Shown here: positions 61,469-64,000 of the stretch, in pieces | How positions within the stretch are numbered: position 1 is the first letter of the stretch | How the letters are laid out: each line of letters begins with the position of its first letter | Source of the DNA: an uncultured bacterium | Lineage (GTDB): Bacteria; Bacillota; Bacilli; Lactobacillales; Lactobacillaceae | Assembly (NCBI GenBank): GCA_905214235.1 | Contig: CAJMLF010000004.1 | Location: 1 to 64,000 of the forward strand | Direction of reading: 5' to 3' | DNA: 64,000 bases | Made by a program: the position numbers and the translations under genes | Notes under the pieces: model-generated | Databases searched by the model: none | What the model was told of the DNA's origin: nothing | The model's input: the letters and a program-made list of their open reading frames with translations, nothing else

Positions 61469-62881
61469 ATGGATAATGCACCAATGCAAGAAGAACCGCG
61501 CGATATTGAAGCAGAAAAAGCAGTTCTTGGAGCTGCTTTTTTAAGTAAAAACGCGCTGGCGGATGCAATGGAATACTTGGAGCCGCATGACTTCTACAAG
61601 CGTGCCCACCAGTTGATTTTTGAAAAAATGGTTGACCTCTATGAGGATGACCAGCCGATCGACCCAATCATGATGAACAGTGCCCTGGCTAAGGACAACC
61701 AGACGGAAAACGTTGGCGGCCCGGCCTACATTGCGGAACTGGCCTCCTCCGTCCCCTCCGCTAGAGACGTCAGCTACTATGCCAAGATTGTCCATGATAA
61801 GGCGACCCGGCGGCGGTTGATCAACACCGCCACGAAGATTATCAACAAGGGTTACGCCGACGATGAACGAATTGAAGACCTGCTCGACTCCGCCGAACAG
61901 GACATCATGCGGGTCTCGGAGGGCAATAACCAGTCGGACTTTAAGAAGATCAACACGGTCCTTGATGAGTCCTTAAACCACATCGATGAGCTTTCCCAGC
62001 AAAAGACCGACGTGACGGGGCTCAAGACCGGCTATAAGCAGTTAGATGAGATGACCACGGGGCTTCATAAGGACGAACTAGTCATCATCGCGGCCCGGCC
62101 CGCGGTGGGGAAGACGGCCTTTGCCCTAAACATCGCCCAGAACGTCGCCACCCGGACGGACGACGAGGGTAAACGGACCTCGGTGGCCATCTTCAGCCTG
62201 GAAATGGGGGCCGAGTCCCTGGTCAACCGGATGCTGTGTGCGGAAGGCAACATCAATGCGAACCACCTACGGACCGGGCAGCTGACGCCCGAGGAGTGGG
62301 AAAGCATGTACATGGCCATGGGGACCCTGTCGAATGCCCAAATCTTCATCGATGACACGCCGGGGATCAAGGTGGCCGAAATCCGGGCCCGCTGCCGGCG
62401 ACTGGCTAAGGAACAGGGTAACCTGGGCCTGATCGTGATTGACTACCTCCAGCTGATTGAAGGGAGCAACCCCGACAACCGGCAACAGGAAGTTTCGGAA
62501 ATTTCGCGGCAACTCAAGAAGCTGGCCAAGGAACTAGAGGTCCCAGTGATCGCCCTTTCCCAGCTGTCACGGGGAGTGGAACAGCGACAAGATAAGCGGC
62601 CGGTCCTGTCCGATATCCGGGAATCCGGATCGATCGAACAGGATGCCGATATCGTTAGTTTCCTCTACCGGGACGACTACTACGAGCACGATGAAGACGA
62701 TGATGAGGACCAGGGTGGTGGCCCTGGTCAACAGGATGACGATGATGCTGCTAACGTCAGTGAAGTCGAAGTCATTATTGAAAAGAACCGGTCCGGTCCG
62801 CGGGGCACGGTCAAGCTGCTGTTTGCCAAGTCGTACAACAAGTTTGCGTCGGTGGCCTACGTTCCGGAAGACCACCAATGA
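61469..62881 (+). CDS. dnaB: Replicative DNA helicase DnaB
   Basis: 470 residues. The N-terminal DnaG-interaction domain (DIEAEKAVLGAAFLSKNALA) and a linker are followed by the RecA-like helicase core with Walker A VIIAARPAVGKTAFALNIAQ, the arginine-rich DnaB signature (EISRQLKKLAKELEVPVIALSQLSRGVEQR), and Walker B LGLIVIDYLQLIEG. A short acidic, Gly/Gln insertion (EDDDEDQGGGPGQQDDDD) lies near the C-terminus, a variable place in this family. Unwinds DNA ahead of the fork. Third gene of gdpP-rplI-dnaB. Confidence 0.97.
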   Translation: MDNAPMQEEPRDIEAEKAVLGAAFLSKNALADAMEYLEPHDFYKRAHQLIFEKMVDLYEDDQPIDPIMMNSALAKDNQTENVGGPAYIAELASSVPSARDVSYYAKIVHDKATRRRLINTATKIINKGYADDERIEDLLDSAEQDIMRVSEGNNQSDFKKINTVLDESLNHIDELSQQKTDVTGLKTGYKQLDEMTTGLHKDELVIIAARPAVGKTAFALNIAQNVATRTDDEGKRTSVAIFSLEMGAESLVNRMLCAEGNINANHLRTGQLTPEEWESMYMAMGTLSNAQIFIDDTPGIKVAEIRARCRRLAKEQGNLGLIVIDYLQLIEGSNPDNRQQEVSEISRQLKKLAKELEVPVIALSQLSRGVEQRQDKRPVLSDIRESGSIEQDADIVSFLYRDDYYEHDEDDDEDQGGGPGQQDDDDAANVSEVEVIIEKNRSGPRGTVKLLFAKSYNKFASVAYVPEDHQ

Positions 62882-62922
62882 TAACTATTTGTCCAGCATG
62901 AATATACGGAGAAAGTAGGGCT

Positions 62923-62953
62923 AGAGAAAAGGTGTTTTTTCCAGCCTTTTCTT
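62923..62953 (+). terminator. Terminator after dnaB
   Basis: GAGAAAAGG pairs with CCTTTTCTT around TGTTTTTTCCAG. Confidence 0.65.
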
Positions 62954-62977
62954 TGCAATCGGGAGGAGATGTCACGG

Positions 62978-64000
62978 ATGCAAAAAGAGAACGGGGTTCA
63001 ACTGAAGTGGCTGCTGGTTGGAATCTTCATCAGTAGCATTGGCAACAGCTTTGTCTGGCCCCTCACCACTATCTATATGCATGAGCAGTTGCACGAGTCG
63101 CTGACCGTTTCCGGGATTATCCTGCTCTTCTACTCGGGGGCAAACGTGGTTGGGAGTTACATCAGTGGGCTCTTATTTGACCGCTATAACCCCCGCCACC
63201 TGTTGCTCAACGGTTCCATCGTGGCAACCATCGTGATCGCGTTGATGATCTTCTTTAACGGTTGGCCAATCTACGCCTTCCTGTTGACTGCCATTGGTTT
63301 TTTCAACGGCTGGATTATGACGATGATCAACTCCTACGCCACCCGGACGGGCCAGGATGGGCGCTACGTCTTCAACATGCTTTACTTTGCCAATAACCTG
63401 GGGATGGTGATTGGGACCACGATTGTCGGGCCCCTCTACCAGTACGCGCACGGTAACATTGCGCCCCTCTTTACGATTACTACCGTCCTCTACCTCATCT
63501 TCATCCTGATCGTCTTTGTCCACTTTAAGGATGGGGACGACAAGACTAGTGGGGAGACGCCGACGGTCGACATTACGGGGGACCAGCGGGCAGCCAAGAT
63601 GCCCAAGGCCAACCTGTGGGTCTGCTGGACCTTCTTCATTAGTCTCTGCGTAATCTGGATGATGTACGAGCAGTGGTCCAGTAACCTCTCCGTCTTCATG
63701 ACCGAACGGGGGATTTCGATGACCAAGTACAGCCTCCTGTGGACCATCAACGGGATCTTGATTGTCCTGGCCCAGCTGGCCCTTTCCTGGATCAACCGCT
63801 GGTACAACAACCCCTACATGCTGGTCTACATCGGGACGTTCACCATTGCCCTGTCCTTTGTCCTCCTCTTGGTTGCCAAGACCTACGCCTGGTTTATCCT
63901 GGCGATGGTGGTCCTGACGATTGGGGAGGCCACGGCCATCCCGACGATGCCGGCAATTGTAAACAGCCTTTCGCCCGTCGCGGTGAAGGGGAAGTACCAG
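62978..64000 (+). CDS. MFS multidrug-type transporter (partial, C-terminus outside window)
   Basis: 341 codons from ATG 62978 to the window edge. GGGAGGAG supports this start rather than the ATG nine bases earlier. Membrane segments start with WLLVGIFISSIGNSFVWPLT. Motif A lies in GLLFDRYNPRHLLL (GxxxDrxnxRxxL). A central cytosolic loop (FKDGDDKTSGETPTVDITGD) separates the two six-helix halves, and the read stops in about the eleventh helix. It resembles YttB/YqjV-like MFS exporters of lactobacilli. Substrate unknown. Follows the dnaB terminator. Confidence 0.87.
   Translation, partial: MQKENGVQLKWLLVGIFISSIGNSFVWPLTTIYMHEQLHESLTVSGIILLFYSGANVVGSYISGLLFDRYNPRHLLLNGSIVATIVIALMIFFNGWPIYAFLLTAIGFFNGWIMTMINSYATRTGQDGRYVFNMLYFANNLGMVIGTTIVGPLYQYAHGNIAPLFTITTVLYLIFILIVFVHFKDGDDKTSGETPTVDITGDQRAAKMPKANLWVCWTFFISLCVIWMMYEQWSSNLSVFMTERGISMTKYSLLWTINGILIVLAQLALSWINRWYNNPYMLVYIGTFTIALSFVLLLVAKTYAWFILAMVVLTIGEATAIPTMPAIVNSLSPVAVKGKYQ

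Overview
The window is the replication-origin region of a low-GC-phylum lactic acid bacterium. It carries the conserved block rpmH-rnpA-yidC / dnaA-dnaN-yaaA-recF-gyrB-gyrA-rpsF-ssb-rpsR, with jag, mnmE and mnmG, an asparagine T-box, a folT-type ECF transporter and an LPXTG surface protein. Third codon positions are strongly GC-biased (many CGG, GAC, GCC, AAG codons). Together with the gene complement this suggests a GC-rich heterofermentative lactobacillus, probably Limosilactobacillus. Species is not determined from the sequence, and this assignment is inference.

Layout. 1-3.4 kb is accessory: a partial TnpB gene, an AAA-type ATPase gene cut off at that element's end and carrying one in-frame stop, a dispersed hairpin repeat, a lipoprotein and a sugar O-acetyltransferase. 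3.4-4.6 kb is a Fic protein gene between two direct repeats built from the same palindrome. 5-16.5 kb holds pepN, a LacI-family regulator with two matching operators facing a GRP-type transporter operon and a glycerol dehydrogenase gene, folT behind a probable riboswitch, and a T-box-controlled asnA-asnS unit. 16.5-17.1 kb is non-coding and contains a 51-bp tandem array. 17.1-20.8 kb is a decaying redox locus: a GntR regulator and a ferredoxin-reductase-like gene are both broken by single-base changes in G runs, while the FAD oxidoreductase between them is intact. 20.9-32.4 kb holds a HAD phosphatase, a glycosyltransferase, asparaginase, D-serine dehydratase, a DUF915 hydrolase, a PTS IIC, signal peptidase, murE and asnB. 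32.7-40.9 kb is the leftward origin arm (mnmG, mnmE, jag, a C26 peptidase, a glutamate-cysteine ligase, yidC, rnpA, rpmH). 41.0-42.9 kb is a bipartite oriC on both sides of dnaA, with DnaA boxes, a DnaA-trio-like tract and an AT-rich unwinding region. 42.9-51.5 kb is the rightward arm. 51.5-64 kb holds a zinc-ribbon membrane protein, a response regulator fused in frame to a histidine kinase, an AT-rich LPXTG protein, an MFS exporter, gdpP-rplI-dnaB and a truncated MFS gene.

The features most worth a second look are: (i) two 15/16 matches to the ParB site parS and one perfect plus one near-perfect match to the Noc-binding site, although no parA/parB/noc follows mnmG here; (ii) the regulator-kinase fusion beside a surface-protein gene; (iii) the 51-bp array of palindromes; (iv) the inverted pair of ~190-bp hairpin elements flanking 31 kb; (v) the Fic cassette; (vi) the redox locus whose FadR-like operator survives although its regulator is frameshifted. 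I did not recognise an undescribed multi-gene defence or biosynthetic system.
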